From Chaunax sp. Z400 (Eukaryota > Chordata > Actinopteri > Lophiiformes > Chaunacidae), in assembly GCA_037577475.1 (NCBI GenBank), contig CM075187.1:21420810-21484809 (forward strand): DNA of 64,000 bases, written 5' to 3'. A program made the translations under genes and the position numbers. The notes below the pieces were generated by a model. That model was not told the DNA's origin and did not search any database. It was given only the letters and a program-made list of their open reading frames with translations. This document shows positions 1 to 55,700 of the stretch, one piece after another; within the stretch, counting starts at the first letter, position 1; each line of letters starts with the position of its first letter.

Positions 1-3000
1 TAAATTGTGTAATTTTACGCCCGCAATGTTGTAGTATAGGTTTTTAATATAATCATGTAATTTTTGTCATTACATTATCACATTTGTTTACAGTGTTATC
101 AAACAGCAATGTAACATAAAAAAAGTATTTAAGACTCAATGTTCCCTTCAATGGATTATACAAATCATAGTCATAAGTCATCTTATTGAGAAATGGCTGT
201 TTGTATTGATTAAGAAAAAACAAAAAATTTTAAACTGTATTCATGTATTTATGTATAGGGAAAATAGTATATATGAAACATATTTAAAAGTGTATGAATT
301 TGTTATTTATACAGTAGTTCTCTTTATGTCATCACCAGCCGCCACTCCAGAAAATCACTTTATTTTAATCTTGTAGAATCAGTCAGTGCATGTCACTCTT
401 TCCAAATGGTGAATGTCTCACTCTGGACCACAACTTCTCATCTGGTCCCCAGGCTTCATGATGCGACTTCTGTCATCATTCGAGTTTCCTGTCCTTCCAT
501 CCCACACAAACTCCTGCAGAGTGATAACTCCTGGATGCCAAGTGACAGGCGGTGCATATGTTCTGCTTTTAATTATTCAGCCTCCTCACTTTTCACATCT
601 TTAAGAGAAGTTTGAAAGCCATTAGCGTCACCATTGTCAGCCACTCCAGCTGTACAGCATCACCAAAGCTCAGTGTCATGGCGAGCTTACTTTCCAACAT
701 GTCTTTCCGATGTGGAGCCGGAGATTTTCATCATGAAGAAGCCTTCTGCCATTCAACTGGTGTCCCTTAGGGCCTGTGTCGCTTTCTACCAAAATTTGAC
801 TCATCCCTGGACCCCATGACAATCGTCCCTCTCATCATCCATTCATTCAAACATAAGTATCGGCCCACCAAGCAGCTGCAACTCTCCTCAGTGTCACTCA
901 TTGGCTTTCACCATGGAAATGTTAAATGACAGCGAGCATTGTTTTCCATATTCATCTAACTTTTTTCTTTATTTTTGACAGTTTTTGTCTCCTATTCTGT
1001 TTTACTTGGGTTTCACTGTTCAACATACAGTGATCACCATTAAAATGTGATTTAGAGCATACTTTCTTTGATGCCAGTTATGCACAGGTTTTTTTTATAG
1101 GCCTTCATAAAAAACTACAATTTCATTATTGGTTTCATATCAATATCAATATTGATCTTATATGTTAGGAGTTGATTAAAAACACCCAAACATCACAAGT
1201 TGGCATCTTACAATTTCTGGTTCTCTCCCACTGGTTGTTCAAAATCCAATGATTTGATTTACATTGATATAAAACAGAGAAAATCAGAAAATCATTGAAT
1301 CTGAGATCCTGGAAAAATCTAATTCTTATGCTTTTTACCTCACAAATGACTTAAGCAATTAGTTGATCAACAAAATAGTCATAGATGACTATTATTCATT
1401 TCAAAACTAACTGTAATGCACAGTGTAAATACTTAAACAGATGTTGTCACCAGATTACTAATCATTCTTTTATTATTCCTGTAAGTGAAGGATGAACAAG
1501 AGAAGAGCTTTTATGTCTTATATGCTCCTGTGCCAGAGCAGATTCTTCCTATTCAACAGTAACGCAGTAAATTAGTGTCAGTGTCTCAGAGAGGAAAAGA
1601 AAAGCACCTCGTGGACTATGGTTGGGTTGTGGTGCATTAGGGATGTCCGGTGATGTCAGGCGCGTGAGGGCAGTGAGGCGTTCGTCAGTGTAACTCGCTT
1701 GGGAGCTTTTCCTCCTTCACACGCTGGGGTCCACACCTCCAGCTTGATTAACAACCTGCGCAACATTATCACGGATTGAGGGTGTCAGCTAAATTAGCCT
1801 CTCCCCTCACCCATTCAGCACAAGCACTTACTTAACATGCAAGCACCTGGCTTGGCTGAAGTGCAGAGGCATGCTGCTTTTCACTTATCCACGTCTGACA
1901 CAAACAGAAGCAAACTGGTTCGCACTCAAAATCTGGAGTTTTCAAATCTTTTGTGCACAGCGTAGATTAATGATTAAGTTTTAGTAGGTTCCATACGGTC
2001 CAAACACAAAACAAACCAAGCACCTGTTGTAGAAATATTTAAACCCAACGTTTAACATAAGCTTTAAAATCGACTCATTTTCCATTTTTGGATCTGTTTG
2101 TCTTCACAACTCATGATTAATTTCACTTTTATCAAAGATAAGAATTTGTTATTGATGAAAAGGTGTAATCAGTGTTCTCACATCTCTCCTCTCTCATTCA
2201 AACCTTTTAACAACATCATACAATCCTACTTAAAACTTAGCCCAAATTTTACACATTGATCTTGGATCACTGTTTTTTTTTTTAAAGCTACGTCTCTAAA
2301 ACATTTTATTAATATTTTTATCGCTTGACTGTTGGATGTCTGACTTTCTTCTGGTCTCTTATTGGTTGTGCCGTTGTCAAATTCAGAATTTTTGTTTTTG
2401 TTTTCAGGTTTCATTTAATGCGTCGGGATCTTGCAGAACATCAAAAGTGTTCTGAATAATTATCCTCTCCCTGTCTGTTACTGCGTTAATTCAGCCTCTA
2501 TTTTATTTCTTGGAAGTGTAAAACCATCCTTCACAGTTAAAGATTAAATCGTATAAATGTAAAAGCCTTAAGAGATCTTATTTAAATACAGTGGATCAGC
2601 ATCACATATCAAATAAGACAAGACAGAATAGCATAAACAAATACAAAGAGAAAAAAGATAAGTGGAGGCATTAAGAAGTTGAGTGAAGTGTCAAAGTGCA
2701 TCTGGTTTTAAAGTTCTACGAGTTGTATTTTAAATATTCAGCGTTGGTAAATTAGGAAAGGTGCAAAGGAGTCAGTTTAGAATATTTCGAATACACTGCA
2801 TAGTAATGAACACATGGTCTGGTTGCTCATCTGTTCTGAACCACAGGAGAATTGGTGGCCCAAGGCACTGCCTCAGGCAAGATCCAAAGCAAAGCAAAGA
2901 GCGCTCTTGTTATTATTCCGCAGCCCCAGTTTTTATGCCGGCCTCCCCTGTATGCTACCACACACTCACAGCTGGCCCCTCACACACACAATACCACTCT

Positions 3001-4224
3001 GCGCACTTCTTCCTCTTTCTCTGCCCTTTTTTGTTTTGGAGGGAGAATTTCAAGCGTTTCACTCGTTCCATATCCTGAGTTCTCATTAAACCTGTAGTAA
3101 TTGGATTGGGCGTATTAGACATATGGAAATTGCGGTGCCGTTCATCATTAAGGTTTTAATTGTGTCCATTTTGGCTTTGCATTTTTTTTTCTTCTTTTCT
3201 TCTAAATAAGTCATGGCAGTTCACAAGTCTAGTTACTGCTAGTCAGGTACTTAATGCACACATGCTGATGGATGTGATTATGAGAGGATTTCCTCCCTCA
3301 GTGTGAACATTTTTAGTTTGTACCTATTGTGTTTGTTACTGAGCGTTGTGTCGCTATGAGCACTCGAGTTGTTACTCATTTTTAACAGGATTCACTGTTG
3401 AAAAAATACACAATAATAATTTATTTTATCACTGGAGTTCATGAGACATGTTTAAAAAAAACAAAAAAAAATAACTTATGATTTCCTGAATACTGATATT
3501 TACAGAGGTAAAATCAAACACCATTTTTACTTCAACATTCACAATAGCTTATTTCCTTTTTTTGTAATTATCCCTCTTATTTAGTCAGTAAAGAAACATG
3601 GTGGCAAAGACACACACTGAAAGACAAAACCTGGACATTCCTTGGTCCTTACCGCTTGTCTTAATCTATGTAGACATGATTAACAGGCACTGGACTGAAC
3701 TGCTGTGTCTACTGATTTTGAAAAAAACATCCCTAAACTGCAAAAAAATAAAATAATGTTCCTCTTGGATATGGAAAAGATGTCAAATGAGGAATAGCAT
3801 TTAAAGTTGAGCAGTAACCTTTACTATCAGATGGCAGTAACAGAAAAAATATGACAGTACATTAAAATACATTAAGCTTCATTGGAACAAGAATATTAGA
3901 TGCTAATTTAGTAGCGATTTGGATATATTGACCACAACAGCTGGGAAAAGCCAACCCTGTGATCAGAAATACATAGAAATATAGCATAGTCCTAAATCTT
4001 TGCCCTTCTATCTATCTATCTTTGCAAATAATTTCAGCCTACTGGCAAATCAGCTTATGTTTTGGATTTTTTTTGGTCATATTTCCTTTATATTTTGCAC
4101 TATTAATGTGGGATGCCTGCAGGACAGTGGTTTTCTCTCCGGTGTCCAAGTTGTTCAGTTTGTATGTATCATAATGTTTATTGAACATATTACTGAGACA
4201 CAAACTCATCTTTTTTCTTTACAG
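1..4224 (+). other. antxr2 intron (3' part)
   Basis: This is AT-rich intron with no supported exon. Two GC-richer blocks stand out. One, at about 320-900, carries on its reverse strand a partly open reading stretch and an AATAAA and may be a decayed insertion. The other, at about 1600-1900, has mixed-complexity sequence of the kind seen in conserved noncoding elements. Elsewhere there are only homopolymer runs and short ORFs. Confidence 0.7.
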
Positions 4225-46558
<42,334 letters not shown>

Positions 46559-47610
46559 GACGACTCTGTGGAAACCAACGTGTGCTGATTGCTGTGGACA
46601 AGTGAAGATTTTCAGATTTCTTTTTTTTTGAAGATCAGTAACGCTGCAGCTAAAACCACTGTCTGTTCACTCCGCTCTACCCTGTGCACAAAGTTTCTCT
46701 ACTGGTTCTCTGTTCTTAAAGCTTTGAAGCACGCAGGGGGAAATGTCAATATAAACTTCTATTCTTTAAGTTATTTCTATTACAAAATAATTTTTACAGT
46801 AAGAAAGAAAAAGTCAAGCAGAATAATAAGGCACCCCAGAAAATACCACTCAGAGCCAGTTAGCTTTTTGTGCTCACCAAAGGCTTAACATATTCTGACC
46901 ATATTGTGCCTTCTGTAGAAAACCTAATTTTATGGACACAGACGGATGCTATCTTAAAAAAAATTTAAAAAAAACACGGAGAAAGGGGCTCTTTGCCTTT
47001 GGCATAGAAGTCGGAATAATCCCAGTGGGCCTCACAAGTGCAGAAGTCCGTTGCCTTTTGGCAATGTCTCATCACAAATCCTCTCCAACTTCAGCAGTGC
47101 TGGATGCCTGGCGGCTGCCCTTTGACTGGCTTATCTTGTCATTTTAACACTGAGAATTGCACACGCATGACAAATTGTAGACAGCATGCCCCAAGGTATT
47201 GAAAGGCACCAAGACTTTTCCTTTAGTTTTTTTTTTTTTTTTAAAGACACCTTCCTTCCATTATGCACTCGGCACAAGAAAATTAATAGAGCGTTATTCG
47301 ACCGCAGGACAGCCCCCTGACCAGGATGATCTCCAGCTAGGTTTGAGGGATTGATGCCTTCAAGACCTTGACATGACGCTTGGTGTTTTTTGCCCCTGTT
47401 TCAGCGCAGTCTGCTCCCTGCTCAGCAAGGCGTAGCACATCACAGCCTATAAACAGGCCTATCAGTAAGACTTTAAAGATATAGATGCCGCTGCCTCGAC
47501 AGAACTCTGCCCACTGTCTCAATCCTCAGAGGACTCCCTGGCTGCGTCACAACTCACTAGTTCTCTCAGCACCAGAATATCAAAGTTTAATTAAAATAAT
47601 TAAAGGCAAC
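46559..47610 (+). other. antxr2: antxr2 3' UTR (end not determined)
   Basis: The sequence after the stop codon must begin the 3' untranslated region. I find no canonical AATAAA in the first 3 kb. The nearest plausible signals are AATAAT near 46786 and two ATTAAA hexamers at 47590-47595 and 47599-47604; the first clear AATAAA is at 50069-50074. The end given here is a guess based on the ATTAAA pair. Short ORFs in this stretch have no recognisable content. Confidence 0.4.
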
Positions 47611-49500
47611 AGCAAGCAGCAGCCTGTGAAGCCTTGGCTGTCTCTTTTTTATGCCTTTTGACATTGAATGACCTATTACTGTGTTATTCACAGGAAAAAA
47701 AAAGAGGACAATGTGCCACGCTGATGGCGCTCCAAGTCCAAAACGTAAACCCAAAGCAACGGATGCGATGGACGGATAAGTATTGTTCATTTCCAGAAAT
47801 TATGTCCCCCCACACCACCCCCAACGCCCTCACCCCAAAAAGCAAGGGATGTATATTTATATATTTGGTGGATTTCTCAAGCGCGCTGTCATGACGCCAA
47901 TCCCAAATGATGTTAGTGTGAGTGGAAACACTGTGGGGGAGGAAAGGGGGCAGCAGCTGAAGAAAAAGGCTCGAATGATCCAGTCACTTCGGATACCGTA
48001 CTTCAGATGCAAAATGGATATTCGAGTCGAAACCTGACAAAACGCACCGGCTTTGACGGGAAGCGGTATAGACAATGACCAGTGGCTGGGTCAGTGGGAT
48101 GTCTCTGTGCAAGCAGGGAAGCTTATCAAATGACACTAAAAATAAGTTCAACAACCATCAAGTTTGAGGCGGAATGGGTGCGTGTCTTACATTCGGTGGG
48201 CACAGGAGCGCGCAAGATGGGTGGTGCCAACACGGCAGTCTCATTATTGCTTTGTTTTCTCCCCTTCCTGATCGCAGCAACATAAATAATTCCAAATGAA
48301 GTCCTCAGGGTGTGCTGATACTCATGTCTGACCTAAAAGCTTTTAGCCTCTTGCATAATTTTGCAGGCTGACATTTAATAGGCTCATCAGCCTCTTTCTG
48401 GACGGACGGTGGATGAGGAAGTTTTAGCACCTAGATGTTGTCTTTATGTTACAACCGAGAGCACAGGAATGTCATTAACCCAAACTAATGACATATTTAC
48501 ATAGCAGTCACAACACGAGTCGCCCTGCTAGAAACAGCTCACATGTCCCCCGCATCATCACACACCATGGTATTCATTTGTAACACCTATTGTTAGTGAT
48601 ACAGAAAAAAAAAGAAAAGTGTTGAGTATCTTTGTGATTTCCTTTGAATTGATGCTTTTGATAAAAAAAAGTATTTTTTTTATTGTTTGTATTTTTTTAT
48701 TGTATTATTTTGTTAACTTTTTCCTGCCATTTATTCAATTTAAATGTTTGTGGGCTTCAAACACAACTAAAGCTTAAATAGCTAGATCTCCACACTTGTG
48801 GCTGTATCTGTGCTTCATTTTTCAAAATTTGGATTTCGTCTGATTTGTATAAACTAACTTCTGCTTGGTGCTTTTTAATTTATCATTTTATTTTCTTTAA
48901 AATTGTACATTTCATGTCCTTGGTGTTGCCTTTTTAAATTCACAGTGCTCCTTTAAGTCCAGGTTCACGTCACACGAGCTGCACATGTGTGTGCGTTGCA
49001 ACCAAAATACCAAAAAACATCTTTTAAGCAGAGCATTGTTATTTTTTTATACGAGTTTTACACTGTTTCTATTTGTAGTCAAACATTTTCTGTCATTGTT
49101 TTACACTGCAGTCTGTTGTGTCAAATATACATTCACTGAAAGGCGAACAGTGTTTTTGTTTTTTCTCTCTTTTTAACACGTGTGTGTGCTGGTAGGGGTG
49201 GACATGCTAAAGGCAATCTTTAATTGGGCCCTTGCAGATTTATAGGGCCCGACAGGGAACGTGATTATACAGAGTGTGTGTGGACAGAGGAGTGGACAGT
49301 ATGCAGCCTCTCCCCCTGTGAAGTCAGTCACCGGAGGCACCACACACACACACACACACTCCCATACACTCAAAATCCCTTCAAGGTCTTCAACGCCCCA
49401 AAAATGAGGTCTTGTATTTAGTAAGAATATGCACCCGTACACTTTCTGCTTCATCCACATTTGCATGCTGTGACAAGATGCCAGCTGAGGTGTGTGTCCA

Positions 49501-49531
<31 letters not shown>

Positions 49532-50107
49532 ACAGATAGTAGATAGTTTATGTTGGAAGTGAGAGAGGGAAAATGATGCCTCCTTGTTGAGGTTCAGATG
49601 TAGGTTTAATTCTCCTTTCATGACAGTTGTTTAATCACATTTCACCTCATCTCTGCCACTGAAAGTCTCACAAAATCATATTGTGTGATCCGGACACACA
49701 GTTGTGTTTTAAATTATCATTATGTAAAGATGTTACTGTGAGGAATAAGCTGTCTGAGCAATAATAGACAGTTTTATAAACTGTGTGCTGGTAGTGGTGG
49801 ACATGGAATGGAGAACGGGACTTCTTTGATAATGATCAGACATGCCTGAGTTTTGTTATGAAAATTATCCTTGTTTCCATACCTTACATGATGAACAGGA
49901 ACACTTTTTTTTTCTGCAGCTGAAGAGAAACAAGGTACAAAAGCAAAGTGCACAATCAGTTTCACATGTTAAAAACACTGTTGTAGCCTTTTTTATAGGT
50001 TGGAGCTCCTTTAAACTACTTTTATACAATAATAGGACTATAATTTATATCATTATAAAAATATTTGTAATAAAACCTTTAATAACTCTGTAACTGCTGA
50101 TGTCACA
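47611..50107 (+). other. Region downstream of antxr2, or distal 3' UTR
   Basis: There is no ORF of note. Two GC-richer stretches (47280-47560, overlapping the UTR estimate, and 48060-48300) could be conserved noncoding sequence. There is a (TG)n run at about 49499-49527 and an AATAAA at 50069-50074. Whether the antxr2 transcript reaches this far is undecided. Confidence 0.5.
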
Positions 50108-50190
50108 CATGTAGTGGAGTAGAAGTATAAAGTAGCACAATCTTATGAGTAATGAGCCTTTATGTAACTACATGTACTTATATTCCATCC
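50108..50190 (-). mobile_element. Dispersed repeat fragment (TACTTGAGTATTT family), reverse copy
   Basis: TGTAGTGGAGTAGAAGTATA, then AAGTAGCA, is the reverse complement of the TACTTCTACTCCACTACA motif also seen at 17105-17225. It ends at GTACTTATATTCCATCCCTG. Confidence 0.55.
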
Positions 50191-53100
50191 CTGGTCTTCA
50201 TCAGGGCAGACTTAAAGATTTAGGTTAAGTACAGTTATAACAACTAGTTTCACATAAAGACAGAGAAATCTAACAGAACTAAATTTATTTATATCACATG
50301 AGGATTATAAATGAATCAAATCAACCTTGTTCTAATGTTTATATTAATTCAGACTCAGAGATACTAATAATACATGTGAATGTGAACTTCTGTGATAAAC
50401 TCCATGAGAAAAATGTTCAAACTTTTCTCGTCTTAGAAGAAGAAGCAATATTCTTGACGGTGAGTTTAACGCTTGCAGATGGGCTTGTCAGTGAAGAATG
50501 GACTTTTGGCCTTGTGCTCTCAGAGTGCACTCCTACTTATATTATATTATTATATTGACCTTTATTTAGACAGGGAAATCCATTGAGACCGGAGTCTCAT
50601 TTTCAACGGAGCCCTGGGTATTATAAACTGAATCTTGTTGAGCTTTTAAGATGACATAAACTTTTATGGCAAGAAACAAGCAAACTGAGCCATTTAAACT
50701 GTTGTTGAGACAAAATTATCAGTTTGAAACGAGGTGTATTGAGCATCTGTGCTCATTTCCTGACATAGACTAAACAGTAGATTTCTCAAAAACAAAAAAA
50801 AACTACAAATGTATAATAAAACCCTTGTTAGTTGTATCCTTATACTTACTGCATACTGCATTGACATTGATGAGTAATATAGACAGAGAAGTAACAAGTC
50901 GTCAGCTCAATGTTTACTGTCTGTCACTTTACTGAAGCCTTGACTACAAACATTTCGCTCAGCTCCATGAAACTAAAAAAACCTCCTTAAAACCATCACT
51001 CACTGCATAAAGTGGACTAAATACATCCTCCTTGTATCGTTCTGCTCCTCAGACAGTGTGGATCCACACTACATGAGTCATCAACACACACAACAAAATC
51101 ATCTATTGGAGACATTCGGGAGTGTTTAAAATCACAGAGTTTAATAAAAATCTTATTTTCTGCTCTGCTTACTTCTGTGTTCATCATTAGCAGCACCAGC
51201 TACAGGCTGCAGCAGCTACAGGCTTCAAACACAGCTGGCTTCAGGAAGCACTTGTAATCTGAGTATTCTTCCTGCAAAGATGTCGGTTCTAGACTGAAGT
51301 CCTGTGCACAACCAGACAGCACGTATCCTGTTTTCAAAATAGTTTTGTTGCTGTCTATGCATGCAACACTATTAGTTGCTGTAGAAGTTAATCTTCATGA
51401 ATAATAGAGGTTCACCTGTAGAAGCTGTAACACTGTTAAAGGTCAATGCGATGTTGTTATTTGTTGTTTTTTTAAATAAAGAAACTTTTGATTTTTATTA
51501 AAACAAATTAATTTAGAAACAGATTAATAAATGAACCCTGAATTAAGTAAATCTGTCAAAAATATACTTAAATAAATTAAAATCATCAGAATTAATCAAA
51601 TATCATGCAGAAAAATGTTTAATGTTTTACAAAAATCTTGCATGGAAACATTATATGTGAAGTGTAATTCAGCATGCACAAATTATTTTTGCACAAGAGA
51701 CAACTTTAATACTTAAACAGAAGAATGAAGGCCACAACTTCACTATTACAAGAACTGCTTTTCAGTCTGTAGACGTACATCAGCTCTCACACAGATAAGA
51801 TCCGGAGTTGAGGGGAGAGCATCAGCACCAGTCTGTATCATCTTCATTATTGCTGACATTTCTTTGAACTGTGGGATTTGTCCGTTTCAAATTTGCCCAT
51901 CTCTTTCAGCTGAAAACATTTTACTTTCTCTTTACGTTGGTAAAATAAAATTTTCTGCAGAGCGAGAACAAGAAAATGTGTAATTGTAAATAAGATGCAC
52001 ACAGGAGAGACAAATAAAAATATCAAAGGAAAAGAGTGAACGGTCGGTGAAAAAGACGTACAAAATCAAGTAAAAGAGAGTAAAAACGAACAATTTGACA
52101 AAAGGAAAAATTATAACAAACATTTTTTTTTCCTTTCTATGAACCCTATAAGTTTGTTCTGTTCTGAAGTGCCATTATTTTTCATTCTGGAGCCTGCCCA
52201 TATACCATGCTGCCATTCAAGCTTATACATCATGTGATATGTAAACGTTCTCAGTGCATAGCAACACACTGCCATACTTGAACAAACAAAAGAGTTGGGA
52301 GATGAAAAGACATCTGAGAGCAGAATAAAGCAGCTAAATTACCCAAAAGATGTTGTCTGTTTATTGAAGCTTAGAAGCTGCAAATATTCTTTTTTTGGAG
52401 CATGAATGTCGAATGAAATTAAATTCACAAATATGACACAAAGGAGACACCACCAATACAACAATAGAAATGAATTTTGAAGATTATTTTTTATGATAAA
52501 GTTGATTGCTGTGGCCTCGTCACAACAATTTGTGGGTTTCAATCAAGATTTTCTGTCATTTCTGAGAAGGAAAGAGTTAGCTAATGGTTAATTACACACT
52601 CTTTGGAATAAAAGTGGCACATGAGGACAGCAGCATCCGAAGGTCTTTGCATTCTTCTATTTTTATATTAACATTCAGCTAAGAAAACACTGAACAAACT
52701 CCTAAATCCATCCTGAGCTGTGCCACAAGGTTCTGTTTTCGCAATTTGATGGAGGGGGCTTAGCTGTCATAAAATTTCAACCTCCACTTCCCCTGATAAA
52801 GTTTCCCTGGCAGGCAGTGAACGGACTTAAGCAGCTGTTGCCCCCTTAAAGCCCGTCTGGCTTCCCAGGTTATCCCGATTTGCACAGTTGTCTCTGAAAT
52901 TTGGGTAACTGTGAGATCAAATGCTGCAAATATGTATGGCCGCTAACCTTCCAAAGCCTGAGCCCAGACTCCGTTGGATTGAGAGGGCGGCCCATGCACC
53001 CTAAGAACAGCTTGTTAGAGTTGACACTTGATTTTATGCATTGTATTTCTGAGAGCATTACAACTAAATCCCCTTCTCAGGCGATATGGAGGACTGCTGT

Positions 53101-53446
53101 TCAGCGATGGCAGTGGAATATGCAGGTGGGGGGGATTAGGAGAGCTTGACGGTTTGGGATTTCAGAGCTTTATATTGATGCTCTTTTCTGTGAGCTCGCT
53201 GTGAATTTTAAAGCTCAATATACTATATATGCTGATAAAGATTTAGGACTCCTGTAAGATGATTAGACTGTGTGTCAGTGACGGTGTACAGTTATTTCAA
53301 GAGAGGAGGAAGGAAGCGGGAACCTACATGTGTAATATAAGTCCTGTTATATTTCACATGAGACTTTGGTAACGATGTGATCATAATGAACCATAAGATG
53401 ATAATAATTACCTTTCAAACGATTTAAACCTACTTAGAAAACAGAC
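50191..53446. other. Intergenic AT-rich sequence
   Basis: This stretch contains a probable retroelement end at about 50540-50620 (GACCTTTATTTAGACAGGGA and following, a pattern common at fish retroelement ends). Otherwise it is AT-rich sequence without a supportable ORF. Confidence 0.55.
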
Positions 53447-53540
53447 TTGGGTAACTAAGTACATTTATTCAAGTACGGTAACTTCATTTGGCTTCTTTTA
53501 TCACTAATTTACTACATTTAAGGGATGAAAAGGAGTAATC
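53447..53540 (+). mobile_element. Dispersed repeat fragment
   Basis: GGGTAACTAAGTACATTTATTC, continuing AAGTACGGTAACTTCATTTG, matches the AAGTA.ATTTACTCAAGTACTGTACTT start of the same repeat family as 17105-17225 and 50108-50190. It is short and eroded. Confidence 0.45.
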
Positions 53541-55430
53541 ATTTAAATGTGTCTTCTCACATACATCTAATTTGCCAGAGAAAGATTTTACACCAACAAT
53601 AGTGTGTATCCAACGGTCTATTAAGTGGTCTTTGGCCAGACCCCTGACCAGTTAAAACATTAAAATTCTTCTTATGTATTAATGCATTAGTAATATTTAT
53701 TGATTAACAAACTGTATATAATATAAACGGTTAAAGCTGCTGCAATGCATGATGAACACATTAGTCTTAAAGTGCGACTGATTTATGTACAACACGATGA
53801 TAATGTGTAATCACATTACAGTACACACACATATGCTAATTTAATGGCTATTTGCACATGGTGGTATTGTTACATTTCCCAGGTAGCAGGCAGGTAAAAC
53901 CTAATCTATAGGGCTCATTTATTTCCATGCAGGATAGATGTAGTGTGCCTCAGAGAAAAGTAAGAATAACAGCACTTATGCACATGAATATTAGTAACAA
54001 CATCTAACACAAATGTAAGTGAAACAATGAGGGGCAAAATAAAATGTGCAGAGAAAAGATATTTTAAGTTGTTTTTTAAACAGTGATAATATTGAAAGAC
54101 TTATATTACAATCTGGTGAAGTGTTCCACCAGCTAGGACCATAAAAAAAAAACACTTCTCCATCTTTTGATATGACCTTTTTGCCATATTTTAGAGGGAT
54201 TTCATATTTGATGAGCAGGTCAGAGAGATGCTGTAGAGCAAAGCTGGCAGGTGGACAATCTGGTTAGCTCTTCCAAAAAGCAAGAACGTCTAGTTTGTCT
54301 AGATGTCTAGTTTTAAGGTGAAAAAAAAAATAATTTCCCTCTTATACTTTCTTTGAAGTGTTGTCTGGATGTGCTCTCAAATGAACAGATGGTCAGCACA
54401 GGCAAAAGGCTGCAGATGCCATTTTGGAGTTTTATTTCCTTCTCCCACCTCTTGCTATTCAAAAAAAGACAACTCTTTCCACAGCAACCTGCTTTTGCAC
54501 CTAAATCTGGGCTACGCTCAGAGATGCTCCTGCTAGGTATGAAATAATGATGGCACAATATGTGTGCTGAAGCTCAGCGGGGGCATATGTTGAGTCAGAC
54601 GGCCATGTGAGATCACCTGTCCGGCCTGGAGGGGTCGGTGAGCCGTCTGGAGCCTGCTAATGATAAACCTCCAACATACTGACTGTCAGCTCATGGCGGT
54701 CCTTCTCCGAGCAGCAGATCCAGGAAGGCAGTTGCGGTCACTACCGCTCCACGTCCGACCCATACCGACCCAGTGGCTGATGGAAGGCTTTCCGAGCCAA
54801 TCATATGGGAGCCTGAGCCGGCCCGATGGGTGTGGAGCTGTGGCAAAGCCGGGTGGAGTCACCTTGCCAGCGGGCTCTGCGTCGTGCTTTAATGAAGGCA
54901 GAGGGAAACTTTGGCTGGAGGTGTTTCAATGCAATCATGTCACATTTCCAAAGAGGGCCGGGCAGAGGAGGCAACAGATCGCTTCTGACTTCTCCAGCAG
55001 ATGTTTGGAAATGGTGCTAATGTTGAGGATTATGTCTGCGGGTGAACAAGCAGCCAGACACTCTGATACTAATGACAGCTGAGTTTAGTTGGGTCGAATG
55101 GGCTTTTAACAGAAATGTATGTCCGCATACAGTACATACGTCTTGTTACTAGTAGTATGGAAGTGTTGCTGTTATTATATTGGCTTTTCCAGTAATGCAT
55201 TATATGTGACTTTAATTCAATAACTCTAATTGGCCAAGAAATGAATTATATTTAGTAGATGCAACATGTCTAAATGAGTTATACTCAAGCATATTGAATT
55301 CTTTGGCCTCGGCACATTCATGCGTGCAGGAGAAAGCGTAAGTAAGATATGTATTTATCTAAAATACTTCTTGGAATACTTTCTAACCCATCAGTCCACA
55401 GGAGCCAACTGTGAAGCTGGGCATACAGAG
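53541..55430. other. Intergenic region with a CNE-like block
   Basis: The left part (about 54060-54310) looks like an old interspersed repeat (GTTCCACCAGCTAGGACCAT and following). The right part, 54590-55090, is the GC-rich block listed separately. No gene is supported. Confidence 0.5.
54590..55090. promoter_or_regulatory. GC-rich candidate conserved noncoding block
   Basis: About 500 bases contrast sharply with the AT-rich flanks and have no repeats. Words include GATCACCTGTCCGGCC, AGCCTGCTAATGATAAACC, GCTTTAATGAAGGCAG and ATGCAATCATGTCACATTTCC. A 140-codon plus-strand ORF spans it, but other frames are open too and no domain is visible, so I treat it as noncoding. Confidence 0.33.
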
Positions 55431-55439
55431 TACATGTTT

Positions 55440-55700
55440 AGAAATGTAGGTAGGTAGTTACTTTATTGTCGCCATATTCATACATACACAAAGGATGACA
55501 CGATAAAAGACACGACATCAACACGTTACAGACTCCCACAAATCAAAATCTTAAACAATTTCTAACAACAAATTTGACCAAAGTATTGCACCAATTACAG
55601 TATTGCACACTACCCAGTTGAATACTTGTTCAACCACATAATTGTACAAAATACTCATTTTAAAACACATTATTGCACATATACAGTATTGCACAGACCA
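55440..55700. repeat. Degraded repeat with recurring TATTGCAC motif
   Basis: TATTGCAC occurs four times (near 55583, 55602, 55670 and 55687), after TAGTTACTTTATTGTCGCC. This looks like the tail region of an old fish retroelement; class uncertain. Confidence 0.35.

Noticed and set aside
54660..55082. 140-codon ORF as a gene
   Set aside because: Other frames are also open in this GC-rich block; no domain, promoter or splice context. Treated as a noncoding candidate.
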